Source: Planococcus shixiaomingii
GTDB taxonomy: Bacteria > Bacillota > Bacilli > Bacillales_A > Planococcaceae
DNA length: 64,000 nucleotides
NCBI RefSeq assembly: GCF_030413615.1
Contig: NZ_CP129236.1
Coordinates: 1,472,001-1,536,000, forward strand
Direction: 5' to 3'
The notes below the pieces were generated by a model, which was not told where the DNA came from, searched no databases, and saw nothing but the letters and a program-made list of their open reading frames with translations. A program made the position numbers and the translations under genes. This document shows, piece after piece, positions 54,420 through 63,104 of the stretch (its first letter is position 1; every line of letters starts with the position of its first letter).

Positions 54420-54436
54420 GATTGAGGAGATTATCG

Positions 54437-55240
54437 GTGAACGCGCCAATTGGTGTTATTGATTCAGGAGTAGGCGGTTTAACCGTCGCAAAAGAAATTA
54501 TGAAGCTATTGCCAAATGAACAAATCTATTATGTCGGCGACAATGCCAGATGCCCTTACGGACCCCGTCCGATAGCAGAAGTTCGGAAGTACACGTGGCA
54601 AATGGCGACTGCCTTAATGCAAAAAAATATCAAACTACTTGTCATTGCCTGCAATACGGCAACAGCTGCAGCTCTTAACTCGCTACAGAAAAACTTGCCG
54701 ATTCCTGTAATCGGAGTGATTTTTCCCGGCGCACGAGCTGCAGTAACGTCATCTTCCTCAAAAGAGATCGCGGTTCTCGGCACATTGGGGACTGTAAAAA
54801 GCGGAGCATACGAAAAAGCGATAAAATCGCTCGTTTCTTCTTCGCATGTAGTCCAGCTGGCTTGCCCGAAATTTGTGCCGCTTGTGGAAAGTGATGAATA
54901 CGAAGGCGAGTTTGCCCGTGAGATGGTTAAAGAAACGCTTTCCGAACTAGAAGGCGAGTCGTTTGATACGGCGATTCTTGGCTGTACGCATTACCCGCTG
55001 CTTCAAGGGTTTATCGAAGAAGCATTCGGAGAAGGTGTGAAAGTCCTTTCTTCAGCAGAGGAAACCGCTAAAGATGTCGAAAGGCATTTAGAGTATATAA
55101 ACCAGCGGGCTACACGGACAAAGCCGCCTGTTCATCATTTTTACACGTCCGGGTCAACGCCGATTTTTACAACCATCATCAATAAATGGCTTGGAATAGA
55201 AAATCCACAGATCCATTCCATCACCTTTTCAAAAGCCTGA
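54437..55240 (+). CDS. racE: Glutamate racemase
   Basis: Makes D-glutamate for peptidoglycan, 267 residues. The two catalytic cysteines are in IACNTATAA (about 74) and LGCTHYPLL (about 185), and the substrate loop is [13 protein letters not shown] (about 8-20). GTG 54437 follows TTGAGGAG; the upstream extension to 54422 would overlap that site. B. subtilis gerM, which follows racE there, is absent. Confidence 0.95.
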   Translation: MNAPIGVIDSGVGGLTVAKEIMKLLPNEQIYYVGDNARCPYGPRPIAEVRKYTWQMATALMQKNIKLLVIACNTATAAALNSLQKNLPIPVIGVIFPGARAAVTSSSSKEIAVLGTLGTVKSGAYEKAIKSLVSSSHVVQLACPKFVPLVESDEYEGEFAREMVKETLSELEGESFDTAILGCTHYPLLQGFIEEAFGEGVKVLSSAEETAKDVERHLEYINQRATRTKPPVHHFYTSGSTPIFTTIINKWLGIENPQIHSITFSKA

Positions 55241-55316
55241 CAGCCAAGCTGTCAGGCTTTTGTCGTTCATGGCTAAATATGGTACGCTATTTGAGCATAC
55301 ACAAGGAGGATTTTCC

Positions 55317-56066
55317 ATGACACGTATAGACGAAAGAAATGTAAACCAACTGCGTCCAGTAGAGATGGACGTTGATTATTTGATTCATCCGGAAGGCTCG
55401 GTATTGATCACCGTCGGCCAAACGAAAGTTATTTGTACAGCCACCATCGAAGATAAAGTTCCTGGCTTTTTAAGAGGGCAAGGCAAAGGGTGGATAACGG
55501 CAGAATATTCCATGTTGCCGCGTGCAACAAACAGCCGCAACCAGCGCGAAGCATCCCGCGGTAAAATCGGCGGGCGGACGATGGAAATCCAGCGGTTGAT
55601 TGGCCGGGCGCTGCGCGCAGTCGTCGATTTGGAAAAATTAGGCGAACGGACATTGTGGATTGATTGCGACGTTATCCAAGCGGACGGCGGTACACGCACT
55701 GCATCCATTACAGGAGCATTCGTAGCAATGACAATGGCAATCAGCAAGCTGAACTTGACGGCTTTTCCGGTTACAGACTATTTAGCTGCAACAAGTGTCG
55801 GCATTGTGCCGGGAATCGGTGCTGTTCTTGACTTGAACTACGTGGAAGATTCATCTGCGGAAGTGGATATGAATCTGGTCATGACGGGATCCGGCAATTT
55901 TGTCGAACTGCAAGGCACAGGAGAAGAGTCTACATTTACACGCGCTCAACTGAATGAGCTGTTGGACCTTGGAGAAGCAGGCATTCAGCAATTGATTGCG
56001 ATGCAAAAACAAGTGCTGGGAAATGCAGCCAAGCGCATCGGCGAAGAGGTGGAATCGAATCTATGA
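55317..56066 (+). CDS. rph: Ribonuclease PH
   Basis: Phosphorolytic 3'-5' exoribonuclease trimming tRNA ends, 249 residues. RNase PH fold with [19 protein letters not shown] at the start, the RNA-binding [32 protein letters not shown] stretch (about 73-104) and catalytic [16 protein letters not shown] (about 118-133). ATG 55317 behind AAGGAGG. Overlaps rdgB by 4 nt. Confidence 0.96.
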   Translation: MTRIDERNVNQLRPVEMDVDYLIHPEGSVLITVGQTKVICTATIEDKVPGFLRGQGKGWITAEYSMLPRATNSRNQREASRGKIGGRTMEIQRLIGRALRAVVDLEKLGERTLWIDCDVIQADGGTRTASITGAFVAMTMAISKLNLTAFPVTDYLAATSVGIVPGIGAVLDLNYVEDSSAEVDMNLVMTGSGNFVELQGTGEESTFTRAQLNELLDLGEAGIQQLIAMQKQVLGNAAKRIGEEVESNL

Positions 56067-56668
56067 AACGTGTGATCATTGCGACCCAAAACAAAGGGAA
56101 AGCAAAAGACTTTGAAACGTTGCTGACGCCGCTTGGTTACGAAGTGCTGACGCTTCGCGATGTGGCCGAAGACATGGATGTGGAAGAGACGGGCGTTACG
56201 TTCGAAGAAAATGCGATTATTAAGGCAGAGGCGGTCGCTGAGGCTCTTCAAACACCGGTGATAGCCGACGACAGCGGTTTGGAGATCGACGCGTTAGGCG
56301 GCGAACCAGGCGTTTATTCGGCGCGCTATGCCGGCGGCGAAAAAAGTGATGAAGCCAACATCGACAAAGTGCTCGCCAAACTGGATGGCGTGATGGAAGA
56401 CGAGCGCACGGCTCGTTTCCGCTGCGTCTTGGCAGTCGCTGCCCCAAACCAAGAAACTATCACGGTATCCGGGACGTGCGAAGGCAATATTCTTTCTGAG
56501 CGCAGGGGGGAAAACGGCTTTGGCTACGATCCGATTTTCTATGTGCCGACGCTTGGCAAAACGCTTGCTGAACTTTCGCCAGAAGAAAAAGCGGCAGTTT
56601 CCCACCGCGGAAACGCAATCCGCAACCTGAAAGGCGCTTTGCCGGAATGGCTGGATAATGCGGAATAA
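56063..56668 (+). CDS. rdgB: XTP/dITP diphosphatase
   Basis: House-cleaning pyrophosphatase removing ITP and XTP from the nucleotide pool, 201 residues. [17 protein letters not shown] (about 4-20) binds the nucleotide; [27 protein letters not shown] (about 65-91) carries the metal-binding acids; [11 protein letters not shown] (about 152-162) completes the site. Starts inside the rph end, so translationally coupled. Corresponds to B. subtilis ysnA. Confidence 0.96.
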   Translation: MKRVIIATQNKGKAKDFETLLTPLGYEVLTLRDVAEDMDVEETGVTFEENAIIKAEAVAEALQTPVIADDSGLEIDALGGEPGVYSARYAGGEKSDEANIDKVLAKLDGVMEDERTARFRCVLAVAAPNQETITVSGTCEGNILSERRGENGFGYDPIFYVPTLGKTLAELSPEEKAAVSHRGNAIRNLKGALPEWLDNAE

Positions 56669-56768
56669 AAGAATGGAAAAACTTTCTTTAATTATTTTTT
56701 TGAAATAGCGTTGACTTTTCTTAAAATGATTTCTATAATAAGAATTGTCTTTCGTTAAAGAAAGTATC

Positions 56769-56842
<74 letters not shown>

Positions 56843-56865
56843 TAAACAAAACGTACATAATAAAA

Positions 56866-56896
56866 ACTCCTGGCCATAGCGGTCAGGAGTTTTTTG
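56866..56896 (+). terminator. Terminator after tRNA-Arg
   Basis: AAAACTCCTG pairs with CAGGAGTTTT over a GCCATAGCGGT-type loop and is followed by T residues. Confidence 0.85.
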
Positions 56897-57073
56897 CTTT
56901 CTAAAGTTGTATTGCCGTTAATTGGAAAAGAAATAAGAGGATATATTATTATTATTATTCACCCGGCCTTTGCTGCTAACTTATAAGGAAACGCACCCTT
57001 CAATCAAATAACGTGAAAAACCCGGAATTATCCTCTATCATTAAGAAGTGAAGAAGAACTTGGAGGGATACTT

Positions 57074-57712
57074 ATGCATATTGAAATGTGGACCGACTTT
57101 GCTTGACCGTTTTGCTATATTGGCAAACGGCGTCTGGAAGACGCCATTCAACAGATCGACCATCCCATTGAAGTGACTTATCGGAGCTTTGAATTGGATC
57201 CGACAATGGGACGGGATATAAAAGACAATATGTACGAAATGCTTGCCAAGAAATACGGCATGACGATCGAACAAGCAAAAGCGAATACGCAGAACATGGT
57301 GCAAATGGCGAAAGAGTCAGGTTTGGATTATCAAATGGATACGTTGATTTTGACAAACACCTTTGATGCCCACCGCTTGGCGCTGTTTGCTAAACCACAT
57401 GGGCTAATGAAAGAAATGACCGAACGGATTTTGCGTGCCTATTTCACCGAATCCAAACATATCGGAGACCACGAAACGTTGACCCAGTTGGCAGTGGAAG
57501 TTGGTCTGGATAAGGATGCGGTTGCTAAAATGCTGGCAAGCGACGAGATGGCTGACGCCGTACGGGCAGAAGAAAAAACAGGCGCGCAATACGGGGTTAC
57601 AGGTGTCCCGTATTATCTGATCGACAAGAAATATGCTTTAACAGGCGCACAGCCGACAGAAGTGTTTGTTCAGGCGCTGAAACAAGTTATTGCAGAGGAT
57701 GGCAATAACTAA
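57074..57712 (+). CDS. FrnE/DsbA-family thiol oxidoreductase with in-frame TGA at the catalytic Cys
   Basis: A thioredoxin-fold oxidoreductase of the DsbA FrnE type (B. subtilis YwbO-like), 212 codons from ATG 57074 (behind TTGGAGGG) to TAA 57712. It begins MHIEMWTDFA; codon 11 (57104-57106) is TGA, followed in frame by PFCYIGKRRLE. Homologues have CPFC here, so the TGA replaces the first, nucleophilic cysteine and nothing else is damaged. The rest shows the helical insert and the cis-Pro loop GVTGVPYYLIDKKYALTGAQP (about 176-196). If TGA is read as selenocysteine the active site is U-P-F-C; if not, translation stops after 10 residues. Cytoplasmic, no signal peptide. First gene behind tRNA-Arg, monocistronic with a strong terminator. 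Confidence 0.85.
57129..57145 (+). promoter_or_regulatory. SECIS-like hairpin downstream of the in-frame TGA
   Basis: GGCGTCT (57129-57135) pairs perfectly with AGACGCC (57139-57145), leaving a GGA loop. The loop begins 30 nt after the TGA. A G at the loop start, a 4-16-bp stem and 16-37-nt spacing are the published bacterial SECIS features as remembered. A competing hairpin, CCGTTT (57107-57112) with AAACGG (57125-57130), has a bulged T. Confidence 0.45.
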
Positions 57713-57790
57713 AATTCTACCAGCAAGGTAAAGTACCGCGATGCGAAGCTTTGAGCTTGGTCTTCGTATAATTAAATAAGGCTCAACTTC

Positions 57791-57822
57791 CCACCCGATC
57801 AAATTGATCGGGTGGTTTTTTA
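57791..57822 (+). terminator. Terminator after the FrnE-like gene
   Basis: CCACCCGATC pairs perfectly with GATCGGGTGG and is followed by six T residues. Confidence 0.95.
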
Positions 57823-57992
57823 TGTTCAATAGATATAGTAAGAAATTTTTGGGTATAGCAATATTAAGAAGCTTTCTTGAATTCTTTTCTCCATTCAAGA
57901 CCAGCTTAAAAACAAATTTTAATTTTGAAGCCGAATAAAAAACGGAATAGACTGTATGTCAAATCTTTTTTTATAATAAGGAGAAGGATACT

Positions 57993-58298
57993 ATGGCTAT
58001 TTATTATTTTAAGTTTGAAGCAACTCCGAATCCTGACAATCCAGAAAGAGAACAGTACGAGGGAGCAATTGTAAACTGTTGGGTTGATGGTACGAGCATG
58101 AAACCGGCCCTTACTGAAGCGGCTAAATACGTTAAAAACGAAGGCTGGAAAATAGAAAAGATGGACGACTCTTTTAAAGTTGAGCGGGAGCGGTATGAAG
58201 GGAACCCGGAGTTATCGGAATCACTCGAATGCTTTGATCAAGCTTTAAGGGAAGGAGTTTCTGCGCTTTTTTATGTGTGGCCTGATAAAGAGCTGTAA
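57993..58298 (+). CDS. Hypothetical protein, 101 residues
   Basis: Not recognised. It is an acidic soluble protein beginning MAIYYFKFEATPNPDN, with an alternation suggesting a small alpha/beta fold and paired segments WVDGTSMKPALTEAAKYVKNEGW and FDQALREGVSALFYVWPDKE. No signal peptide or membrane segment. The ribosome site AAGGAGAAGG is strong and codon use is like neighbours, so it is probably real. It stands alone between non-coding stretches in the accessory region. Confidence 0.75.
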   Translation: MAIYYFKFEATPNPDNPEREQYEGAIVNCWVDGTSMKPALTEAAKYVKNEGWKIEKMDDSFKVERERYEGNPELSESLECFDQALREGVSALFYVWPDKEL

Positions 58299-58496
58299 AG
58301 CATGATTTGAGCACTTCTAGCAGAAATAAAAAATAAAACCGAGTAATTAGCTATGAATTACTTTGAAGAACCAGAAAGTACGTGGTATATTAAAAGTCTT
58401 AAGGCTAAATACTAATTAATCGAAAAATTATTCGCGCTAGAAAACGAGTCGTATAGTTCCCCAATTTTTTATTCAAACAAAGGAAAGAGGAAATTT

Positions 58497-59054
58497 ATGA
58501 TTCCCATGCAATTCATTAGCCAATACGTCAAGCATCCACGGTCAGTGGGAGCAGTGCTGCCGAGTTCGCCGCAGCTTACCCAACAGATGGTAGCTTCCAT
58601 CAACTTCGACATCGCGCAGTGCATTGTTGAGTATGGCCCAGGTACAGGGGTGTTTACAGATCAGCTTATTCAGAAGAAACAAGAAAATACGTTGCTTCTA
58701 GTGTTTGAAAACAATGAAAAATTCCATCGGATCCTCCAGGAAAAATACGAGGGCATAAAAAATGTTCATATTATCTATGACTCAGCTGAACATGTAAGCC
58801 GCTATTTACGAAAATATGGATTTACTAACGCCGATTACATTGTTTCAGGTTTGCCGTTTGCCAGCTTGCCAAAAGAAGTATCCGAGCAGATCCTGACAGA
58901 GACAAGAAAAGTGTTGGGCACAGAAGGTGAATTCATTACCTTCCAGTACACAAAATTTAAGCAGAAATATTTCAAAACGTTTTTCAGCGACATTGAAATT
59001 AATAAAGTCATCTTAAATATGCCTCCTGCCTTTGTTTTTAAGTGCACGAGGTAA
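58497..59054 (+). CDS. SAM-dependent methyltransferase, phospholipid N-methyltransferase-like
   Basis: A 185-residue class I methyltransferase. Motif I VEYGPGTGVFTDQL (about 44-57) binds SAM, and the motif IV region is DYIVSGLPFASLP (about 118-130). The N-terminal FISQYVKHPRSVGAVLPSSPQLTQQM is typical of the COG3963 phospholipid N-methyltransferase / rRNA adenine dimethylase-like group. The substrate is not certain and a lipid or small molecule is likely. ATG 58497 behind AAAGAGGAAA. It converges on the following lipoprotein gene with a shared terminator. Confidence 0.82.
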   Translation: MIPMQFISQYVKHPRSVGAVLPSSPQLTQQMVASINFDIAQCIVEYGPGTGVFTDQLIQKKQENTLLLVFENNEKFHRILQEKYEGIKNVHIIYDSAEHVSRYLRKYGFTNADYIVSGLPFASLPKEVSEQILTETRKVLGTEGEFITFQYTKFKQKYFKTFFSDIEINKVILNMPPAFVFKCTR

Positions 59055-59057
59055 GAC

Positions 59058-59097
59058 AAAAAAACGATCCGAAGCTCAGAGCTTCGGATCGTTTTTT
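59058..59097. terminator. Bidirectional terminator between the methyltransferase and lipoprotein genes
   Basis: AAAACGATCCGAAGCT and AGCTTCGGATCGTTTT form a long, nearly perfect stem with A and T runs on both sides. Confidence 0.9.
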
Positions 59098-59102
59098 GTT
59101 CA

Positions 59103-59783
59103 TCAATAAGGCAAAATTTCAATCTCTATTTCCAAAGGCTCTGAAAGTGCCTTGTTGCTTTCTTTGGAAACGGGAGGTTCCATTACTATGCGGACAGAAG
59201 AAAGTTCGCTGTCCATATCTTCAAGCGCCCAAGCGACATCAACCGCTTTGGAAGCACCGGCAGGGAAGTTGCCGTCAATTGTCCAGGTCCAGTATTTCAA
59301 CGGTTTTACGGTTTCTCCGTTATTGGTGATGAGCGTAGCTTCGTCAGGATCAAAGCTAATTTCCTTATCCGAATAGTTATCGATAGCTATAAAAGCACTA
59401 ACGATACGGACTTCGTCTTTTCCGCCGAAAACGACTCTCTTTTGGCCTTCGCCGGGCCTGTAATCAATAACCGTCATAGTTTTTACGGTAACACCCATTG
59501 GTCCCGCTTCAACTGGAATATAAGGGGATTCGGAAAAATCCAAGCCAATATCTTCATTATAGCCATAGCTCGTCAATTTAAAGTCGCCTGAAGCCGCCTT
59601 GAGCCATTCTCCGGGAGCGGCAGTGCTGAAGTCTGTTTCTGAAACTAGCTCTTCATCGGTCGTTTCCAGTTCACTAGCTGGTTCTTCTATAATGTCGACT
59701 TCTTCTTTTGTATCCTCGGACATGCCGCAACCTGCTAATAAAATAGCAAGTGATAATATTGCGATTAATGGTTTTATTGTCAT
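59103..59783 (-). CDS. Predicted lipoprotein of unknown function
   Basis: A 226-residue exported protein with signal peptide and lipobox LLAGC (Cys19), an acidic linker (about 20-60), and a soluble domain (about 70-220) of beta-strand character resembling DUF4352-like extracytoplasmic folds (AFIAIDNYSDKEISFDPDEATLITNNGE). No enzyme motif is visible. It would be anchored outside the membrane. Minus-strand start preceded by AAAAGGAG. Confidence 0.82.
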   Translation of the reverse strand: MTIKPLIAILSLAILLAGCGMSEDTKEEVDIIEEPASELETTDEELVSETDFSTAAPGEWLKAASGDFKLTSYGYNEDIGLDFSESPYIPVEAGPMGVTVKTMTVIDYRPGEGQKRVVFGGKDEVRIVSAFIAIDNYSDKEISFDPDEATLITNNGETVKPLKYWTWTIDGNFPAGASKAVDVAWALEDMDSELSSVRIVMEPPVSKESNKALSEPLEIEIEILPY

Positions 59784-59931
59784 GAAATATCTCCTTTTTT
59801 AACCATTGTATAAGAAAAAGCGACTATAATAAAGCTGTTTTTCAATAAGTTTTAAGGGTATATAAAAATATATGATTTTTCTTGAAAACTTTTAAAGGCC
59901 CAGTATGAAAGGGGAAGAGGAGGAGTACTAA

Positions 59932-60312
59932 ATGAAAAAAGCAAGTTTATTATTGACAGCAACATTGTTGTTGGTGGCTTGCGGAGGCGAACAATCGGCA
60001 GAGGTTGAGCAAGATACGGAAGATGTTATGAAACAAGAAGCTATTGAAATCGACTTTGTGGCTGCCAATGATGATTCGATCCCGGCAGGAACAATTGTCA
60101 AAGCACAGGGAATCGCGACGCCGATCACCGGCACGGAAATCGGAGATGAATTCCTATTGACTCCCAAAGAAGCTGAAGGCGAAGAATCGTACGTAGTCAG
60201 CAACAACAGCAAAGTGGAAATTCAGGACGGCCAGGAAATCTCTGTCTACGGATCATATGACGGCAAGACCGATTCGGGGGCTCCGAAAATCACCGCTACG
60301 ATCATCGAGTGA
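59932..60312 (+). CDS. Small predicted lipoprotein
   Basis: A 126-residue protein with signal peptide and lipobox LLVAC (about Cys17), a short acidic linker, and a small beta-rich domain (about 38-126) that looks like an OB-type fold (PAGTIVKAQGIATPITGTEIGDEFLLTP and GQEISVYGSYDGKT). Function unknown. ATG follows GGGGAAGAGGAGG. It is divergent from the other lipoprotein gene. Confidence 0.82.
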   Translation: MKKASLLLTATLLLVACGGEQSAEVEQDTEDVMKQEAIEIDFVAANDDSIPAGTIVKAQGIATPITGTEIGDEFLLTPKEAEGEESYVVSNNSKVEIQDGQEISVYGSYDGKTDSGAPKITATIIE

Positions 60313-60340
60313 TAATTGAAAGTTAACCTTTTGCTGTCTT

Positions 60341-60460
60341 TTGGCCGGCTTTAATTGGTTGTGGGCATTTGCCGTTCTGCTAATTATATTGCCCGGCTTC
60401 TTCTTCAGCCTGTTCCCGCCTAAGATGAAACTATCCAGTAAAAATGAAGGGCTGCAGTAA
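60341..60460 (+). pseudogene. Possible remnant of a membrane-protein gene
   Basis: A 39-codon frame from TTG 60341 to TAA 60460 encodes a hydrophobic stretch (WLWAFAVLLIILPGFFFSLF) and a polar tail (PPKMKLSSKNEGLQ), like the C-terminal end of a membrane protein. There is no ribosome site and a stop lies a few codons upstream. It could be a decayed fragment or chance. Confidence 0.3.
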
Positions 60461-60540
60461 AACGTTGAGAAAAAAATCGGCTATTATTTTCCCGTAAAAA
60501 TTTGATATGATATGATAGTTTGTACAAATGAGGTGGGTAG

Positions 60541-61521
60541 ATGCGGAAAAAATACAGAGATTTAAAGCGCAAAGGCAATGTGATTGTTTTTCCGACGACG
60601 ATCAATCGCCTGCTGACAGACGGCATGAATTATTTAAAAAACGAAAATTATGAAGAAGCCAGAGACAAACTGTATCAAGTGCTTTCTTATGAACCGGAGA
60701 ATGCGGCGGCACTTGGAGCGTATGCGTACAGTTTATTTGAGCTTGGGGATTATGAAGAAGCGCTCGATGTTTGCCGGGAGCTTTTGAAAGTAGGACCCAT
60801 CCATTATTTGGAGACGATGGAATTATACATAAGCATTTTGATGCAAGTCCGGGAATATAAAGAAGCGGAGCAAATGATTGAAATTTTAATAGAAGAAAAA
60901 GTGCTTCCCGAAGAGCGGTTGGAACAGTTCCGGCAGCTCCGCGATTTGAACGAACGGATTGTCTCCAATGCTCCGATTGAAAAAGTAGCGGCTTCGTCCT
61001 ATGCCTTGGATCACTTTTTGACTCTGGCTCCTGTCGACCAAGAGCGGCTGATCATGAATTTGCCGCTGGCATCCTATAAGCCGATGAAAAATTATTTGAT
61101 CAAGATTGTCGAACATCCCAATGTAGACTTGTTAACGAAAACATACATATTGTTTATGCTCCACCAAGAAAAAGTAGCGGGAACAGTGCATATACAAAAA
61201 TTTCACTTTGAAGGATCGTTTTCCATTGCTGCCTTGCCTGACCCGATCAATAACAAACGGCTGAATAAGGTGAAGCAGCATTTGGAGAATGCGTTGCTGC
61301 AAGATCCGACACGGCTGGAGATGGTGCTGGAAGTGTTTGAACGGCATATTTACTTGCTGTATCCGTTTCAATGGGAGGACTACGAGCCGCTTGAAGTGGC
61401 GGAAGCGTATTTAAGTTACCTGGAATTGCTGTTCACTGGAGAAGAGACTTTTTCAGGCGATGAAAACTTGACAAACCTCATCATAACGGCTGAACAATGG
61501 TTTGAATGGCGGAATGGGTAG
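60541..61521 (+). CDS. Tetratricopeptide-repeat protein
   Basis: A 326-residue soluble protein. Clear TPR units span about 25-125 (LKNENYEEARDKLYQVLSYEPENAAALGAYAYSLFELGDYEEALDVC, then further helices), followed by a helical region (about 130-326) without motif. TPRs mediate protein contacts; no partner is evident. Similar TPR genes sit just before tig in related Bacillales. ATG behind GAGGTGGG. Confidence 0.85.
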   Translation: MRKKYRDLKRKGNVIVFPTTINRLLTDGMNYLKNENYEEARDKLYQVLSYEPENAAALGAYAYSLFELGDYEEALDVCRELLKVGPIHYLETMELYISILMQVREYKEAEQMIEILIEEKVLPEERLEQFRQLRDLNERIVSNAPIEKVAASSYALDHFLTLAPVDQERLIMNLPLASYKPMKNYLIKIVEHPNVDLLTKTYILFMLHQEKVAGTVHIQKFHFEGSFSIAALPDPINNKRLNKVKQHLENALLQDPTRLEMVLEVFERHIYLLYPFQWEDYEPLEVAEAYLSYLELLFTGEETFSGDENLTNLIITAEQWFEWRNG

Positions 61522-61527
61522 AAATAG

Positions 61528-61555
61528 TTGAACATGGCGACATCTGTGATATAAT
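61528..61555 (+). promoter_or_regulatory. SigA promoter of tig
   Basis: TTGAAC (61528-61533), 16 nt, TATAAT (61550-61555), shortly after the TPR gene stop. Confidence 0.75.
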
Positions 61556-61622
61556 ATGGAAGTTGTCAAAAACCGTAAAAATTGTGGTATGACTCTGTAG
61601 AAAATGTTTGGAGGGCTTATAT

Positions 61623-62942
61623 ATGTCAGCAAAATGGGAAAAGCAAGAAGGTAACACAGGAACTTTAACAGTTGAAGTGCCTGCAGAAGAAGTGAATGCA
61701 GGACTAGACAAAGCTTTTAAAAAAGTTGTAAAAGAAATTAACGTACCAGGTTTCCGCAAAGGGAAAATGCCTCGCCAAATGTTCGAAAAACGTTTTGGTG
61801 TAGAATCTCTTTACCAAGATGCTTTGGATTTCATCTTGCCAGACGCTTATGCGAACGCTGTTGAAGAAGCAGGAATCAACCCAGTTGACCGTCCTGAAAT
61901 CGACATCGAAACATTAGAAAAAGGCCAACCGCTTGTATTCACAGCTAAAGTTACGGTTAAACCGGAAGTTCAGCTTGGCGAATACAAAGGACTTGAAGTA
62001 TCGAAACCTGATACTGACGTAACTGACGAAGAAATTGAAAACTTGTTGAAAGAAAACCAAGACCGTTTTGCTGAACTTGTAGTAAAAGAAGACGATGCAA
62101 TTGTCCAAGGCGACACTGCTGTAATCGACTTTGAAGGTTTTGTAGACGGAGAAGCGTTTGAAGGCGGACAAGGAAGCGACTATTCTCTTGAAATCGGCTC
62201 TAACTCTTTCATCCCTGGCTTTGAAGAGCAATTGGTCGGCGTAAAAGCTGGAGAAGAAAAAGACGTTGAAGTCACTTTCCCAGAAGAATACCACGCTGCT
62301 GAACTTGCTGGAAAAGCTGCAACGTTCAAAGTGAAAGTAAATGAAGTGAAAGGCAAAGAACTTCCTGAAATGGACGATGACTTTGCAAAAGAAATCGATC
62401 CAGAAGTATCAAGCCTTGACGAACTTCGCACAAAAATGAAAGAAAACTTAGTTGCAGAAAAAGCGACAGCTTCTGAAACAGCTCTTCGTGACGAGCTAGT
62501 TCAAAAAGCAGCTGCTAACGCAACTATCGATCTTCCACATGCAATGATCCATACTGAAATGGACCGCATGATGCAAGACTTTGAACAACGTTTGACTCAG
62601 CAAGGCATGAACCTTGACCTTTACTACCAATTCTCAGGCCAAGACGAAGAAGCTCTTCGCGGCCAAATGCATGGTGATGCTGAAACTCGCGTCCGCATTT
62701 CATTGACGCTTGAAGCGATCGCTGCTGCTGAGAACATTGAAGTAACTTCTGAAGACATCAACAAAGAACTTGAGAAAATGGCTGGACAATTCAACATGGA
62801 CGTTGAAGCGATCAAAACCGCTCTAGGCGGAACTGAAATGCTTGAAAACGACATCCGTATGCAAAACACAGTTGAGTTCTTAGTTCAAAACGCTAAATTC
62901 GTTGAGAACACAGACGCAGCTGCAGACGCAGACGCTGAATAA
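61623..62942 (+). CDS. tig: Trigger factor
   Basis: Ribosome-bound chaperone and prolyl isomerase, 439 residues. The ribosome-docking loop is [17 protein letters not shown] (about 43-59), the FKBP domain spans about 160-245 ([25 protein letters not shown] and [25 protein letters not shown]), and the helical chaperone domain follows to the acidic tail [12 protein letters not shown] 61623 follows GGAGGGC; the extension to 61608 would cover that site. Confidence 0.97.
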   Translation: MSAKWEKQEGNTGTLTVEVPAEEVNAGLDKAFKKVVKEINVPGFRKGKMPRQMFEKRFGVESLYQDALDFILPDAYANAVEEAGINPVDRPEIDIETLEKGQPLVFTAKVTVKPEVQLGEYKGLEVSKPDTDVTDEEIENLLKENQDRFAELVVKEDDAIVQGDTAVIDFEGFVDGEAFEGGQGSDYSLEIGSNSFIPGFEEQLVGVKAGEEKDVEVTFPEEYHAAELAGKAATFKVKVNEVKGKELPEMDDDFAKEIDPEVSSLDELRTKMKENLVAEKATASETALRDELVQKAAANATIDLPHAMIHTEMDRMMQDFEQRLTQQGMNLDLYYQFSGQDEEALRGQMHGDAETRVRISLTLEAIAAAENIEVTSEDINKELEKMAGQFNMDVEAIKTALGGTEMLENDIRMQNTVEFLVQNAKFVENTDAAADADAE

Positions 62943-62968
62943 TAAAACCACATAAGCAACATCAGTAG

Positions 62969-62997
62969 AACAAGGCGTGGAGACTCGCCTTGTTTTA
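62969..62997 (+). terminator. Terminator after tig
   Basis: AACAAGGCG pairs with CGCCTTGTT over an 8-nt loop and is followed by TT. Confidence 0.85.
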
Positions 62998-63063
62998 CTC
63001 TACATAGAAAAAAGTGCATAGCAGAAGCATAATAGCCTGAATCTTATTAGTTGCTGAAATTAA

Positions 63064-63082
63064 TATAATCTTGTAAGATTAT
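63064..63082. promoter_or_regulatory. clpX -10 overlapping an inverted repeat
   Basis: TATAAT (63064-63069) overlaps ATAATCTT-GT-AAGATTAT (63065-63082), whose 8-bp arms are perfect. No standard -35 is seen 17 nt upstream. It may be an operator or chance in AT-rich DNA. Confidence 0.4.
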
Positions 63083-63104
63083 GGCTTGAATAGGGGTGAA
63101 TACA

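Noticed and set aside
57107..57130. CCGTTT/AAACGG hairpin as the main SECIS element
   Set aside because: Its loop starts only about 10 nt after the TGA, closer than bacterial SECIS loops normally lie. The GGA-loop hairpin at 57129-57145 fits better, though the two compete for 57129-57130.
58352..58414. 20-codon frame beginning MNYFEEPES
   Set aside because: No ribosome site and no context support; too short to accept.
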